Assembly (NCBI GenBank): GCA_017428785.1
Contig: JAFRQD010000004.1
Location: 1 to 32,581 of the forward strand
Direction: 5' to 3'
DNA length: 32,581 nucleotides
DNA from: Bacteroidaceae bacterium
GTDB taxonomy: Bacteria; Bacteroidota; Bacteroidia; Bacteroidales; Bacteroidaceae
Shown: positions 1 to 7,699 of the stretch, piece by piece
How positions within the stretch are numbered: position 1 is the first letter of the stretch
How the letters are laid out: every line of letters starts with the position of its first letter
Notes under the pieces: generated by a model
Database searches by the model: none
Told to the model about the DNA's origin: nothing
What the model saw: the letters and a program-made list of their open reading frames with translations, nothing else
Made by a program: the position numbers and the translations under genes

Positions 1-21
1 CTCCGCGGTAGAAATGCGTTG

Positions 22-53
22 CAAAGGTAAGCGGATTTTTGAGAACCACCAAA
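22..53 (-). promoter_or_regulatory. Bacteroidetes-type promoter reading out of the left edge
   Basis: On the minus strand a TTTG (53 to 50) is followed after 20 bases by TACCTTTG (29 to 22). This is the spacing and sequence of the Bacteroidetes primary sigma factor promoter. It points leftward, so it probably drives a gene outside the window. It lies downstream of the minus-strand BspA-like gene. Confidence 0.55.
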
Positions 54-66
54 AAGCAGGTCCGAA

Positions 67-148
67 GTGTTAAAATCTAAAAGTGGTTGATATACAAAGG
101 TTTATCTCTATATGCTTTTCATTGTTTGTGGTTGTTTAGAGGTCTCTA
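67..148. repeat. Left copy of an 82-bp inverted repeat shared with the right edge
   Basis: These 82 bases match the reverse complement of 32500-32581 with no gap and 8 mismatches by eye (about 90 percent identity). Each copy starts at the TAG stop of a BspA-like gene and continues into the 3' non-coding DNA. A short dyad, TTTAGAG-NN-CTCTAAA (135-150 here), overlaps the stop codon in both copies. The right copy reaches the last base of the window, so the real repeat may be longer. Confidence 0.9.
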
Positions 149-1015
149 AATACAACCCTGGAATGCATAGTTTCCTATGCTGGTCACGCTGTTCGGGATG
201 GTTATAGATGTCAGGCCGTCGCAAAGTTCGAATGCATCGTATCCTATGCTTGTCACGCTGTTTGGGATGATAATAGATGTCAGGCCCGAGCAACGATAGA
301 ATGCATAGTCTCCTATGCTTGTCACGCTGTTTGGGATGGTAAAAGATGCAAGGCTGGAGCAATCAGAGAATGCAAAGTCCCCTATGCTTGTCACGCTGTT
401 TGGGATGGTAATTGATGTCAGGCCGGAGCAGTCTTCGAATGCATGGTCTCCTATGCTTGTCACGCTGCTCGGGATGGTAACAGATGTCAGGCTGGAGCAG
501 TATTCGAATGCATATTCTCCTATGCTTGTCACGCTGTTTGGGATGGTAATAGATGTCAGGCCCGAGCAATGAGAGAATGTCCGTTCTCCTATGCTTGTCA
601 CGCTGCTCGGGATGGTAATAGATGTCAGGCCGGAGCAGTCTTTGAATGCACTGCGTCCTATGCTTGTCACGCTGCCCGGGATGGTAACAGATGTCAGGCT
701 AGAGCAGCCACGGAATGCAGCGTCTCCTATGCTTGTCACGCTGCCCGGGATGGTAACAGATGTCAGGCCCGAGCAGCCACGGAATGCCCAGTCTCCTATG
801 CTTGTCACGCTGTAGGGTTTGCCGTTATAGGTGACAGAAGGAGGAATAATGATGTTTCCAGAGTATGCAGAAGGATTACTACTGGAATACGTCACTGTAG
901 CTGCGTTTCCTGAGAAGTTGTAATAGATGCCGTCAATTATGGCATCATGGGCAAGGACATTCGTGCCTGCGAATAGGCAAAGGCACAGAAGAAGGTGTTT
1001 GAGATAATGTTTCAT
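146..1015 (-). CDS. BspA-like leucine-rich repeat surface protein (LRR_5), 289 aa
   Basis: This is an exported protein with a Treponema/BspA-type leucine-rich repeat fold (LRR_5). Family members are cell-surface or secreted and several bind host matrix or other bacteria. Residues 1-22 form a signal peptide ending LAHD. A non-repeat region of about 45 residues follows. Nine full 23-residue repeats of the form SVTSIGxxAFxxCSxLTSxTIPx come next, plus a tenth that stops abruptly at AFQGCI. No C-terminal sorting domain or membrane anchor is present, so attachment to the cell is unclear. The start is the ATG at 1015; a TAACTTTG -7 box lies about 35 bases upstream (1057 to 1050). The repeat DNA is unusually homogeneous, which suggests recent copy-number change by recombination. 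The related gene at 31255-32502 ends in the same way. Confidence 0.88.
   Translation of the reverse strand: MKHYLKHLLLCLCLFAGTNVLAHDAIIDGIYYNFSGNAATVTYSSSNPSAYSGNIIIPPSVTYNGKPYSVTSIGDWAFRGCSGLTSVTIPGSVTSIGDAAFRGCSSLTSVTIPGSVTSIGRSAFKDCSGLTSITIPSSVTSIGERTFSHCSGLTSITIPNSVTSIGEYAFEYCSSLTSVTIPSSVTSIGDHAFEDCSGLTSITIPNSVTSIGDFAFSDCSSLASFTIPNSVTSIGDYAFYRCSGLTSIIIPNSVTSIGYDAFELCDGLTSITIPNSVTSIGNYAFQGCI
180..812. repeat. 69-bp in-frame coding tandem repeat inside the BspA-like gene
   Basis: The 23-residue protein repeats correspond to a 69-bp DNA period. The blocks CCTATGCTTGTCACGCTG and GATGTCAGGC (plus-strand reading) recur nearly unchanged from unit to unit. Because 69 is a multiple of three, all six frames stay open over long distances, which produces spurious ORFs on the plus strand. 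Such uniform DNA is a substrate for slippage and unequal recombination. Confidence 0.85.
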
Positions 1016-1049
1016 AATTGCTAAACATGAGAAGGTGAATAATCTGCTG

Positions 1050-1057
1050 CAAAGTTA
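1050..1057 (-). promoter_or_regulatory. -7 box of the BspA-like gene
   Basis: TAACTTTG on the minus strand (1057 to 1050) matches the TAnnTTTG consensus and lies 34 bases before the ATG. The same octamer stands before the other BspA-like gene at 31204-31211. Confidence 0.55.
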
Positions 1058-1139
1058 CAAAAAATAGTAATACATCAATTGCTTTTGAGAGAAAAATGTC
1101 ACATCTTTTTCTGTTTATGATTATTATGGCTTTGGCAAC

Positions 1140-1315
1140 ATCCTCACGAGGCCTTGACTAAATCCTCACGTGGATTTGACAAAATCGACACGAGGATTTC
1201 ACTAAATCCACACGAGGATTTTACAAACGACACACATGTAGTTGACAAACTAGACACGTGTAGTTGGCAAACTAAACACGTGTAATTGCCAAACTAAGCA
1301 TGTGTAATGCCTGCT
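1140..1315. repeat. Eight-unit, 22-bp-period intergenic array (A+T-richer form)
   Basis: Eight consecutive units of exactly 22 bp start at 1140, 1162, 1184, 1206, 1228, 1250, 1272 and 1294. Each has a short dyad core (CCTCACGAGG, CACGTG or ACATGT types) followed by roughly GATTTGACAAA. The period and layout match the G+C-rich arrays at 7516, 16955, 24847 and 30989, but the sequence has drifted. Since 22 is not a multiple of three and no frame stays open, it is not coding. It lacks spacers, so it is not a CRISPR array. Confidence 0.85.
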
Positions 1316-1406
1316 GTCCGCATCGTCTTTAGGACTAAATGCGTCGTATTTCTTTCTTTTCCCACCTTTTTTCTGTTCTTTCGTGCCGCCGCATCGTATT
1401 TTTTGC

Positions 1407-1414
1407 TATATTTG
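1407..1414 (+). promoter_or_regulatory. -7 box of the sirtuin gene
   Basis: TATATTTG matches the Bacteroidetes -7 consensus 27 bases before the ATG at 1442. No good -33 TTTG is seen at the expected distance. Confidence 0.45.
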
Positions 1415-1441
1415 TGGAGCGTTTAACAAAAAAGGGCAATT

Positions 1442-2143
1442 ATGAGAATTGTAGTTTTGAGTGGAGCTGGTATGAGTGCAGAAAGCGGCATCAGTACCTT
1501 TCGCGACAATGGAGGTCTGTGGGACCAGTATAATGTGGAAGATGTGGCGACGCCTGAAGGCTGGGCGCGTGACCCTAAACTTGTGACGGAGTTCTACAAC
1601 ATCCGCCGTAAGCAATTGCTCGATGTGAAGCCCTGTCTGGGGCATGAGCTGGTGGCAAAGCTTGAGGAAGAGCATGCTGTGACGGTTGTGACACAGAATG
1701 TGGATGACCTCCATGAACGTGCCGGCAGCAGCTATGTCATCCATCTGCATGGGGAACTGATGAAGGTGACCAGCAGCCGCTCGCCTAATGATCCGCGTTA
1801 CATCAAGACACTCGACAAGGAGCATCTCGAAGTCAAGATAGGTGACCTTGCTGACGACGGCAGTCAGGTCCGCCCCTTCATTGTGTGGTTTGGCGAGGCA
1901 GTTCCTGAGATAGAAAAAGCCGCCGAGGAATGTGCGAAGGCAGATATGCTCATTGTCATTGGCACAAGCCTCAATGTCTATCCTGCTGCCGGCCTAACCC
2001 GCTGTGTGCGCCCAGGCACACCCATCTATCTCATAGACCCCAAGCCCGTTGCCTGGAACAGCGATGTGCCTGTCCATCATATCATGAAGGGCGCCAGCGA
2101 AGGCATGAAGGAACTCTTGACGATATTGAAAACTGAAAATTGA
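1442..2143 (+). CDS. Sir2-family NAD-dependent protein deacylase (sirtuin), 233 aa
   Basis: Sirtuins remove acyl groups from lysine side chains in the cytoplasm, consuming NAD+. The NAD-binding motif GAGMSAESGI is at residues 8-17, TQNVDDLH at 84-91, the catalytic histidine in HLHGEL is His103, and GTSLNVYPAAGL follows near 193. Tyr52 and Arg55 (YNIR) correspond to the Tyr-x-x-Arg pair that in SIRT5 and CobB recognises succinyl/malonyl lysine, so desuccinylase activity is plausible. No cysteines fall where the usual four zinc ligands sit (about residues 104-150), which is a known variant in Bacteroidetes sirtuins as I recall. The last codons (ILKTEN) are written in the heptamer repeat at 2126-2160. 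The next gene starts 16 bases after the stop, so the two are probably co-transcribed. Confidence 0.92.
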   Translation: MRIVVLSGAGMSAESGISTFRDNGGLWDQYNVEDVATPEGWARDPKLVTEFYNIRRKQLLDVKPCLGHELVAKLEEEHAVTVVTQNVDDLHERAGSSYVIHLHGELMKVTSSRSPNDPRYIKTLDKEHLEVKIGDLADDGSQVRPFIVWFGEAVPEIEKAAEECAKADMLIVIGTSLNVYPAAGLTRCVRPGTPIYLIDPKPVAWNSDVPVHHIMKGASEGMKELLTILKTEN

Positions 2144-2160
2144 ATATTGAAAATTGAAGA
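2126..2160. repeat. Heptamer word repeat TTGAAAA in the leader of the kinase gene
   Basis: Five seven-base words follow one another: TTGAAAA, CTGAAAA, TTGAATA, TTGAAAA, TTGAAGA. They begin inside the last codons of the sirtuin and run up to the ATG of the next gene. A reverse-complement relative lies at 7412-7439. Confidence 0.75.
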
Positions 2161-3818
2161 TGAGTGAGCTTAGAATACGTTGCCGCAATACAGGCAAGAG
2201 GATAAGCATTCCTTTTGGAAGCAATCTTTATGAAGCCTTTGCCAAGGCTGACTTCCAGATGGAATTCGGTCCTGTGGCGGCTCGCGTCAACAATAAGGTG
2301 CAGGGCATGAACTACCGCTTCTACAACAACAAGGATGTGGAGTTCCTTTCCCTCTCTGATGAAAGTGGCATGCGCACTTATACCCGAACGCTCTTCTTCA
2401 TCCTTGCGAAAGCTGTGGAAGACACTTATCCCGATGCACAGCTCCTCATTGGCGGCTCTGTTTGTCGTGGCTACTATTGTCAGCTTCGCTTGGAGCGTCC
2501 TGTGGAGGACGAGGATGTGAGCCGTATCAAGCAGCGCATGCAGGACATCATAGATGCCGACATGCCTATCCATCGCATGCAGTGCCCCATCGAGGAGGCC
2601 ATTGAGATGTTTGAGAAGCGAGGCATGAAGAGCAAAGTCCAGCTGCTGGAAAGCCAGGACGACCTCTATACATATTATTATAAGTTGGCTGGCACCGTCG
2701 ATTACTTCTACAGTTGCCTGCTCACCCGAACCAGTCAGGTGCATCTCTTCGACCTCATCAAGTTCTACGACGGCATGTTGCTTTGTGCTCCTTCGCGAAA
2801 GAACCCCTCGCAGTTGGAAGAGATAATGGAGCAGAACAAGAAGATGTTCGACGTCATCAGGGAGCATCACAGATGGCAGGAGATACTGGGCGTGAGGACT
2901 GTAGGCGAGCTCAATGCCGCCATCCAGGAAGGATATGCCACAGACCTCATCAATGTCAGCGAGGCTTTGCAGTCGAAGAAACTCAGTGATATAGCTGATG
3001 AGATAGCAGAGCGAGGTGCACGCATCGTCTTGCTTGCAGGCCCAAGCAGTAGCGGCAAGACAACCACAGCCAAGCGGCTTGCTGTCCTTGTGATGGCTTG
3101 TGGCTTGCGACCTCATACCATCAGCACCGACGACTACTTTGTCAATCGTGTCGATACGCCAAAGGATGCCAATGGAGAGTATGACTTCGAGTGCATCGGT
3201 GCAGTCGATACCACCTTCTTCAACAAGCAGATGAATGCCTTGCTGAATGGCGAAGAGATAGAGCTTCCACGCTACGACTTCAAGAGAGGCGAGCGTGTCT
3301 TCGAGGGAAGGAAGCTCAAGATAGGTCCCGATGATGTCATCATCCTTGAAGGCAACCATGCCCTCAACCCAATCCTGACACAGCAGATACCTGACGAGAA
3401 GAAGTACCGCATCTATGTCTCGACGCTCACCACCATACAGCTCGACGACCACAATCACATCCCTACAGCCGACATCCGCTTGCTTCGCCGCATCCTTCGT
3501 GACTACAAGCATCGCGGTTTCTCGGCTGTGGAGACCATCAAGCGTGCTCCAAGCGTCAGTGCAGGCGAGGAGAAGTGGATATTCCCCTTCCAAGGCTTTG
3601 CCGATGCAACCTTCAACAGTGCCTTGCTTTATGAACTTGGCGTGATTCGCGACCAGGTGATGCCTATTCTGGAGCAAGTGCCCGAACGAGCCATAGAGTA
3701 TGCTGAGGCCAGTCGTCTGCGCAAGTTCCTTGCCTACTTCCGAGGCATCCCAGGCGACCAAGTGCCGCCTTCAAGCTTGCTGAGGGAGTTTGCAGGAGGA
3801 AGTTCGTTCAAGTACTGA
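2160..3818 (+). CDS. Nucleoside (uridine kinase-like) kinase with N-terminal TGS and ThrRS-like domains, 552 aa
   Basis: This is a cytoplasmic kinase of the PRK/uridine kinase family. The N-terminal 60 or so residues look like a TGS domain. Residues 60-220 resemble the threonyl-tRNA synthetase second additional domain region. The C-terminal half is the phosphoribulokinase/uridine kinase domain with a P-loop GPSSSGKTTT at 294-303 and the STDDYF motif at about 322-327. This three-part architecture is conserved in Bacteroidetes proteins annotated as nucleoside kinase; the exact substrate is not proven. An in-frame TTG at 2154 would add two residues, but the ATG at 2160 is the natural start. The leader is heptamer repeats without a Shine-Dalgarno sequence. 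It probably forms an operon with the upstream sirtuin. Confidence 0.88.
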   Translation: MSELRIRCRNTGKRISIPFGSNLYEAFAKADFQMEFGPVAARVNNKVQGMNYRFYNNKDVEFLSLSDESGMRTYTRTLFFILAKAVEDTYPDAQLLIGGSVCRGYYCQLRLERPVEDEDVSRIKQRMQDIIDADMPIHRMQCPIEEAIEMFEKRGMKSKVQLLESQDDLYTYYYKLAGTVDYFYSCLLTRTSQVHLFDLIKFYDGMLLCAPSRKNPSQLEEIMEQNKKMFDVIREHHRWQEILGVRTVGELNAAIQEGYATDLINVSEALQSKKLSDIADEIAERGARIVLLAGPSSSGKTTTAKRLAVLVMACGLRPHTISTDDYFVNRVDTPKDANGEYDFECIGAVDTTFFNKQMNALLNGEEIELPRYDFKRGERVFEGRKLKIGPDDVIILEGNHALNPILTQQIPDEKKYRIYVSTLTTIQLDDHNHIPTADIRLLRRILRDYKHRGFSAVETIKRAPSVSAGEEKWIFPFQGFADATFNSALLYELGVIRDQVMPILEQVPERAIEYAEASRLRKFLAYFRGIPGDQVPPSSLLREFAGGSSFKY

Positions 3819-3824
3819 CCTCAT

Positions 3825-3864
3825 TCCTCAATTTCTCAATTTGACAATTTCACAATTACATTAT
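3825..3864. repeat. Octamer word repeat in the leader of the DUF5009 gene
   Basis: Four octamers run in a row: TCCTCAAT, TTCTCAAT, TTGACAAT, TTCACAAT, then a decayed TACATTAT. They fill the space between the kinase stop and the next gene, 12 bases before its ATG. Confidence 0.65.
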
Positions 3865-3876
3865 TAACACTCAAGT

Positions 3877-4989
3877 ATGAAAGACGCCAAATCAGACAGA
3901 CTGATGTCCATCGATGCCCTTCGAGGCTTCGACATGTTGTTTATTATGGGCGGTGCTGGCTTGCTTACAGCATTGGCTCAGTGGTTTCCTTGCGACTTCA
4001 CACAGGCGATAGCCGAGCAGATGGACCATGTGGAATGGCACGGCCTTCGCCACCACGACACCATCTTCCCGCTATTCCTTTTCATCGCAGGTATCTCCTT
4101 CCCCTTCTCCCTGGCAAAACAAAGAGCAAACGGAAAGACATCGTGGCAGATTCACAGGAAAGTCATCGTGCGTGGCCTGATGCTTGTCTTCTTGGGAGTT
4201 GTCTATAACGGGCTGCTTGACTTCGACTTCGAGACGCTTCGCTATGCCAGTGTCCTTGGGCGCATCGGTTTGGCTTGGATGTTTGCGGCACTCATCTTCA
4301 TACATACAGGATGGAAGACCAGAGTGGGAATAACAGCCCTCTTGCTCGTAGGCTATTGGCTTGTGGCAGGTTTCATTCCTGCTCCCGACGGGGGCGGAGA
4401 GGACATCTTCTCTGCTCAAGGTTCCTTCGTGGGCTATGTGGACCGCATCCTCTTGCCTGGACGAATCTATTATGGAAACATCGACCCGGAAGGCATCCTG
4501 AGTATCATTCCTTCTATCGGCACGGCCCTGCTTGGTATGTTTACGGGAGAGCTGGTGAAGTCGAAACGCGAAGGGCTGACTTCCGGCAAGAAGGTGCTTT
4601 GGATGATAGTTGCCGGCATTGTGCTTTTGGCTGTGGGTCTGCTTTGGAACGAAGTGTTCCCCATCAACAAGAAGATGTGGACAAGTTCCTTCGTGCTGGT
4701 TGTGGGAGCCTATTCCGTCTTGATGTTCGCCCTCTTCTATTTTATAATAGATGTATTGCAGTGGCGCAAGTGGACGCTGTTCTTCACGGTGATCGGCATG
4801 AACTCCATCACCATTTATCTCGCTCAGAGGTTCATCAGGTTCTCCTACACATCGGAGAAACTTTTCAGCGGACTGGTGAAGCTGATGCCGGAGAACTCGC
4901 AGGCCTTCTTCACACAGGTGGCCTACATCGCCGTCTGCTGGCTCTTCCTCTATTTCCTCTATAGAAAGAAAGTCTTCCTGAAAGTATAA
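3877..4989 (+). CDS. DUF5009 / heparan-alpha-glucosaminide N-acetyltransferase-like membrane protein, 370 aa
   Basis: This is a polytopic inner-membrane protein. The N-terminus MSIDALRGFDMLFIMGGAG is the hallmark of the family related to HGSNAT/NagX, which transfers acetyl groups across a membrane onto amino sugars. A conserved histidine-rich segment (HVEWHGLRHHDTIFPLFLF) follows at about residues 51-69. About ten hydrophobic segments are spread over the rest, ending in a short basic tail. Length is normal for the family. The gene starts 58 bases after the kinase, and the GH27 alpha-galactosidase begins 36 bases downstream. The pairing with a secreted glycosidase suggests a role in glycan metabolism. 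The actual acceptor is unknown. Confidence 0.85.
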   Translation: MKDAKSDRLMSIDALRGFDMLFIMGGAGLLTALAQWFPCDFTQAIAEQMDHVEWHGLRHHDTIFPLFLFIAGISFPFSLAKQRANGKTSWQIHRKVIVRGLMLVFLGVVYNGLLDFDFETLRYASVLGRIGLAWMFAALIFIHTGWKTRVGITALLLVGYWLVAGFIPAPDGGGEDIFSAQGSFVGYVDRILLPGRIYYGNIDPEGILSIIPSIGTALLGMFTGELVKSKREGLTSGKKVLWMIVAGIVLLAVGLLWNEVFPINKKMWTSSFVLVVGAYSVLMFALFYFIIDVLQWRKWTLFFTVIGMNSITIYLAQRFIRFSYTSEKLFSGLVKLMPENSQAFFTQVAYIAVCWLFLYFLYRKKVFLKV

Positions 4990-5025
4990 ATAAAATAAGT
5001 ATATAACCTAAAACTGACAAACATT

Positions 5026-7242
5026 ATGAAACAATTCCTTTCCTTAGTAGTGCTTGCCGGCACAATGTCGCTTGCGTCCTTCGCACAGGAGGTTAGTTTG
5101 GAGAATGCCAAGTTCCATGCAGGAGACGATGCTGCGTGGGCAGGCGCAAATGTTGATGAGAGCGGTTGGCGCGACATCAAGAACACGATGACGTGGACTT
5201 CGCAAGGCGTCAAAATCGAGAACGGCTTTGGCTGGTATCGCTATCATGTAACAATTCCCAAGAGCCTGCTCGAGAAGTCGGACCTCAAGGAGACCGTCGA
5301 CTTCAATATGGGTAAGATAGACGATGCCGACGAGGTTTATCTGAATGGCAAGCTGATAGGCAAGACAGGCAGTTTCCCAAAAGACGAGAAGGGTTACAAA
5401 AGTGCCTGGAGCCTTCCCCGTGTGTATCGTGTGAAGACAAACAGTCCGCTTATCAAGTGGGATGCAGACAATGTGATAGCCGTAAGAGTGTATAATGCCG
5501 GCGACCCGGGCGGCATGTTTGCCGGTCCTGTCAGTGTGCGCGTCCCCAACACAATCGACAATCTGAGCATCGTCATCAAGGAAGGCGCTAACGGGCAGAG
5601 CATAAGCACCCTTACCAGCAAGATGCAGGCCACGAAGAGCGGCGATTTTAAGGTGCAGGTTCAAGATCCGGAGACGGGCAAGGTGTTGGGCGAGAAGACA
5701 ATGAAGGTTTCTGTCAACGAGAAGAAGAACCGCGTCATCAGCCTGCCTTACGACAACCACCAGATGGTTCGCATCATCGCTTCCTTTACTGAGAGCAAGA
5801 CGGGCCTGAGCACTACCACAAAGTACATCCCGAAGTACATCCTCACGCCTGCTGCTCCGGCTGAGCCCAGGTTCAACACGACTCCCCTCTATGGCGTGCG
5901 TCCGGGCTCACCCATCCACTTCCGCTTCGGTGTCAGCGGCGAGCGTCCCATGAAGATCACCTCGGACGACCTGCCTGCAGGCCTCGCCATCAATCCCGAC
6001 AACGGCGCCCTGAGCGGTTCCCTCGAAAAGCCGGGTTCCTACACCTTCACCGTTAAGGCAAAGAATGCGAAGGGCGAGCAGACGCAGCGGTTCACGATCC
6101 GTTGCGGCAGCAAGATCGGCCTGACGCCTCCAATGGGATGGAACAGCTGGAACTGCTGGGGCCTGAGCGTCACGCAGGACAAGGTGATTAGCAGCGCCAA
6201 GGCACTCATCGACAAGGGACTTGCCGACTATGGTTACTGCTACATGAACATCGACGACGGTTGGGAGGCACCCAAGCGTAATGCAGACGGCACGATTGCC
6301 GTGAACGAGAAGTTCCCCAGCATGAAGGACCTCGGCGACTGGCTCCACTCGGAAGGCCTGAAGTTCGGCATCTATTCATCGCCGGGCGACCTCACCTGCG
6401 GCGGCTATCTTGGCTCGATCGACCATGAGCTCCAGGATGCAGAGAGTTATAACAGCTGGGGCATCGACTACCTGAAGTACGACTGGTGCGGGTATGGCAG
6501 GAAGCATCGCACAGAGCCGGACAATCAGACGGTTGCCAGCTATGTCCGTCCCTACCTGTTGATGGAGCGTTGCCTCCGTCAGCAGCCTCGCGACATCTTC
6601 TACAGCCTTTGCCAATACGGTATGGCCGACGTGTGGAAATGGGGTGAGTCGGTCGATGCCAACTCATGGCGCACCACTGGCGACATCACGGACACTTGGG
6701 AGAGCCTCTACGACATCGGCTTCGACAAGCAGCCCGAACTCTATCCCTACGCCAAGCCAGGCCATTGGAACGACCCCGATATGCTGATTGTCGGAAAGGT
6801 GGGCTGGAGCAACAACCTCAGGGACAGTCGCCTGACGCCCGACGAGCAATACACCCACATCAGCCTTTGGACGCTGCTTGCCAGCAATATGCTCATCGGT
6901 TGCGACATCGCTCAGATAGACGACTTCACCATCAACGTGCTCTGCAACAACGAGGTGAATGCCATCAACCAGGACATCCTGGGCAAGCAGGCACAACGCG
7001 TTGTCCTGGATGGCGCCGTGCAGATTTGGGCGCGTCCGCTCAGCGACGGAGCATACGCAGTAGGCATCTTCAACGTGGGCACCACGGATGTCAGGGTTGA
7101 CTTCAAGAAATACTATGGTCAGATGGGCATCGGCAGCCTGAAGGCCGTCCGCGACCTCTGGCGTCAGAAGGACCTCAGCACGACCGATGTGAACTACTTC
7201 ATCCCCACTCACGGCGTGAAGTACTTGAAGATAAGGTATTGA
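5026..7242 (+). CDS. Secreted GH27 alpha-galactosidase with N-terminal jelly-roll and Ig-like domains, 738 aa
   Basis: This exported retaining glycoside hydrolase removes terminal alpha-galactosyl residues from plant galactosides or galactomannans. A signal peptide occupies residues 1-20 (ending SFAQ). A galactose-binding-like jelly roll with FGWYRYHVTIP and VYLNGKLIGKTG follows at about 25-175. A putative Ig/cadherin-like (He_PIG) module with LPAGLAINPDNGALSG is at about 290-358. The GH27 barrel starts at 364 with LTPPMGWNSWNCWG. The nucleophile is Asp486 in YLKYDWC and the acid/base is Asp553 in RTTGDI. A C-terminal beta domain ends at 738. An 11-bp perfect hairpin lies just after the stop. 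It is likely co-transcribed with the DUF5009 gene. An alpha-N-acetylgalactosaminidase specificity, also found in GH27, cannot be excluded. Confidence 0.93.
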   Translation: MKQFLSLVVLAGTMSLASFAQEVSLENAKFHAGDDAAWAGANVDESGWRDIKNTMTWTSQGVKIENGFGWYRYHVTIPKSLLEKSDLKETVDFNMGKIDDADEVYLNGKLIGKTGSFPKDEKGYKSAWSLPRVYRVKTNSPLIKWDADNVIAVRVYNAGDPGGMFAGPVSVRVPNTIDNLSIVIKEGANGQSISTLTSKMQATKSGDFKVQVQDPETGKVLGEKTMKVSVNEKKNRVISLPYDNHQMVRIIASFTESKTGLSTTTKYIPKYILTPAAPAEPRFNTTPLYGVRPGSPIHFRFGVSGERPMKITSDDLPAGLAINPDNGALSGSLEKPGSYTFTVKAKNAKGEQTQRFTIRCGSKIGLTPPMGWNSWNCWGLSVTQDKVISSAKALIDKGLADYGYCYMNIDDGWEAPKRNADGTIAVNEKFPSMKDLGDWLHSEGLKFGIYSSPGDLTCGGYLGSIDHELQDAESYNSWGIDYLKYDWCGYGRKHRTEPDNQTVASYVRPYLLMERCLRQQPRDIFYSLCQYGMADVWKWGESVDANSWRTTGDITDTWESLYDIGFDKQPELYPYAKPGHWNDPDMLIVGKVGWSNNLRDSRLTPDEQYTHISLWTLLASNMLIGCDIAQIDDFTINVLCNNEVNAINQDILGKQAQRVVLDGAVQIWARPLSDGAYAVGIFNVGTTDVRVDFKKYYGQMGIGSLKAVRDLWRQKDLSTTDVNYFIPTHGVKYLKIRY

Positions 7243-7248
7243 CAAATT

Positions 7249-7275
7249 GTAAGCAAAACTGCCTGTTTTGCTTAC
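7249..7275 (+). terminator. Hairpin terminator of the GH27 gene
   Basis: A perfect 11-bp inverted repeat, GTAAGCAAAAC and GTTTTGCTTAC, encloses a 5-base loop six bases after the stop codon. A T-run (CATTTTTCGC) follows a few bases later. Confidence 0.7.
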
Positions 7276-7292
7276 ACAGCCATTTTTCGCAA

Positions 7293-7326
7293 GCCGCCGA
7301 GAATCGCTTAAAACGAGCTCGGCGGC
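7293..7326 (+). terminator. Second G+C-rich hairpin after GH27
   Basis: GCCGCCGAG at 7293-7301 pairs perfectly with CTCGGCGGC at 7318-7326 across a 16-base loop, followed by ACTTTTGTACCCTTTT. It looks like a back-up terminator in tandem with the first hairpin. Confidence 0.55.
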
Positions 7327-7411
7327 ACTTTTGTACCCTTTTCCGATTTGACGCGCTTAGAACGCGAAGGTTTTGTAACCGCCTATGTCATAATCTATTA
7401 CATAAAGCCCT

Positions 7412-7439
7412 CAATGTTCAATTTTCAATATTCAATCAC
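7412..7439. repeat. Heptamer word repeat TCAATNT
   Basis: Four heptamers are in tandem: TCAATGT, TCAATTT, TCAATAT, TCAATCA. Twenty bases of it (7418-7437) are the exact reverse complement of 2139-2158 in the kinase leader. Here it is not next to a start codon. Confidence 0.65.
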
Positions 7440-7515
7440 CGAATTGACATCTCCACTTGGCAAAAATGGTCGATTTCGCCAGTTTTTGCACACTTTTCGG
7501 CGTGGGTTGTCTGTA

Positions 7516-7603
7516 AACATCGCGTGCGGTAATTGCCAACGCCGCGTGTGGCGTTGGCAAACATAGCCTGCGGCGTTGGCAATCCCCGCACGCGGCGTTT
7601 GCA
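7516..7603. repeat. Four-unit 22-bp G+C-rich intergenic array
   Basis: Four units start at 7516, 7538, 7560 and 7582, each exactly 22 bp; a decayed partial unit follows at 7604. Dyad cores are CGCGTGCGG, CCGCGTGTGG, AGCCTGCGG and CCGCACGCGG. The first and last units are in opposite senses (GT versus AC centre), so the array as a whole is an imperfect inverted repeat. Confidence 0.85.
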
Positions 7604-7699
7604 AATCCCGCGTTTTCCGAGCCCCTTTCCCCCTTTTTGAAGAGTGTGCAAAAATAGCAAAAAGAAAGCAAAAGGGGCAGGATCGATGACAGATTGTCT

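Larger units (their letters stand above)
1016..1441. other. Divergent intergenic region between BspA-like gene and sirtuin
   Basis: This 426-bp region separates two divergently transcribed genes. It holds the minus-strand BspA promoter at 1050-1057, an eight-unit 22-bp array at 1140-1315, and the sirtuin -7 box at 1407-1414. I see no gene in it. Confidence 0.75.
7243..7699. other. Convergent intergenic region after GH27
   Basis: This 457-bp region separates the plus-strand GH27 gene from the convergent minus-strand gene at 7700. It contains two hairpins (7249-7275 and 7293-7326), a heptamer word repeat (7412-7439) and a four-unit 22-bp array (7516-7603). No gene is recognisable; the short ORFs in it are low-complexity. 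Confidence 0.7.

Noticed and set aside
443-913. Cys-rich repeated ORF on the plus strand ([14 protein letters not shown] type)
   Set aside because: It is the antisense shadow of the 69-bp LRR repeats; all frames stay open because the period is a multiple of three.
1140-1315. CRISPR array
   Set aside because: The units are contiguous 22-bp tandem repeats with no unique spacers, and no cas genes are present. The same holds for the other arrays.
2082-3761. Long minus-strand ORF opposite the nucleoside kinase
   Set aside because: It is antisense to a conserved kinase with an intact P-loop and shows no family features.
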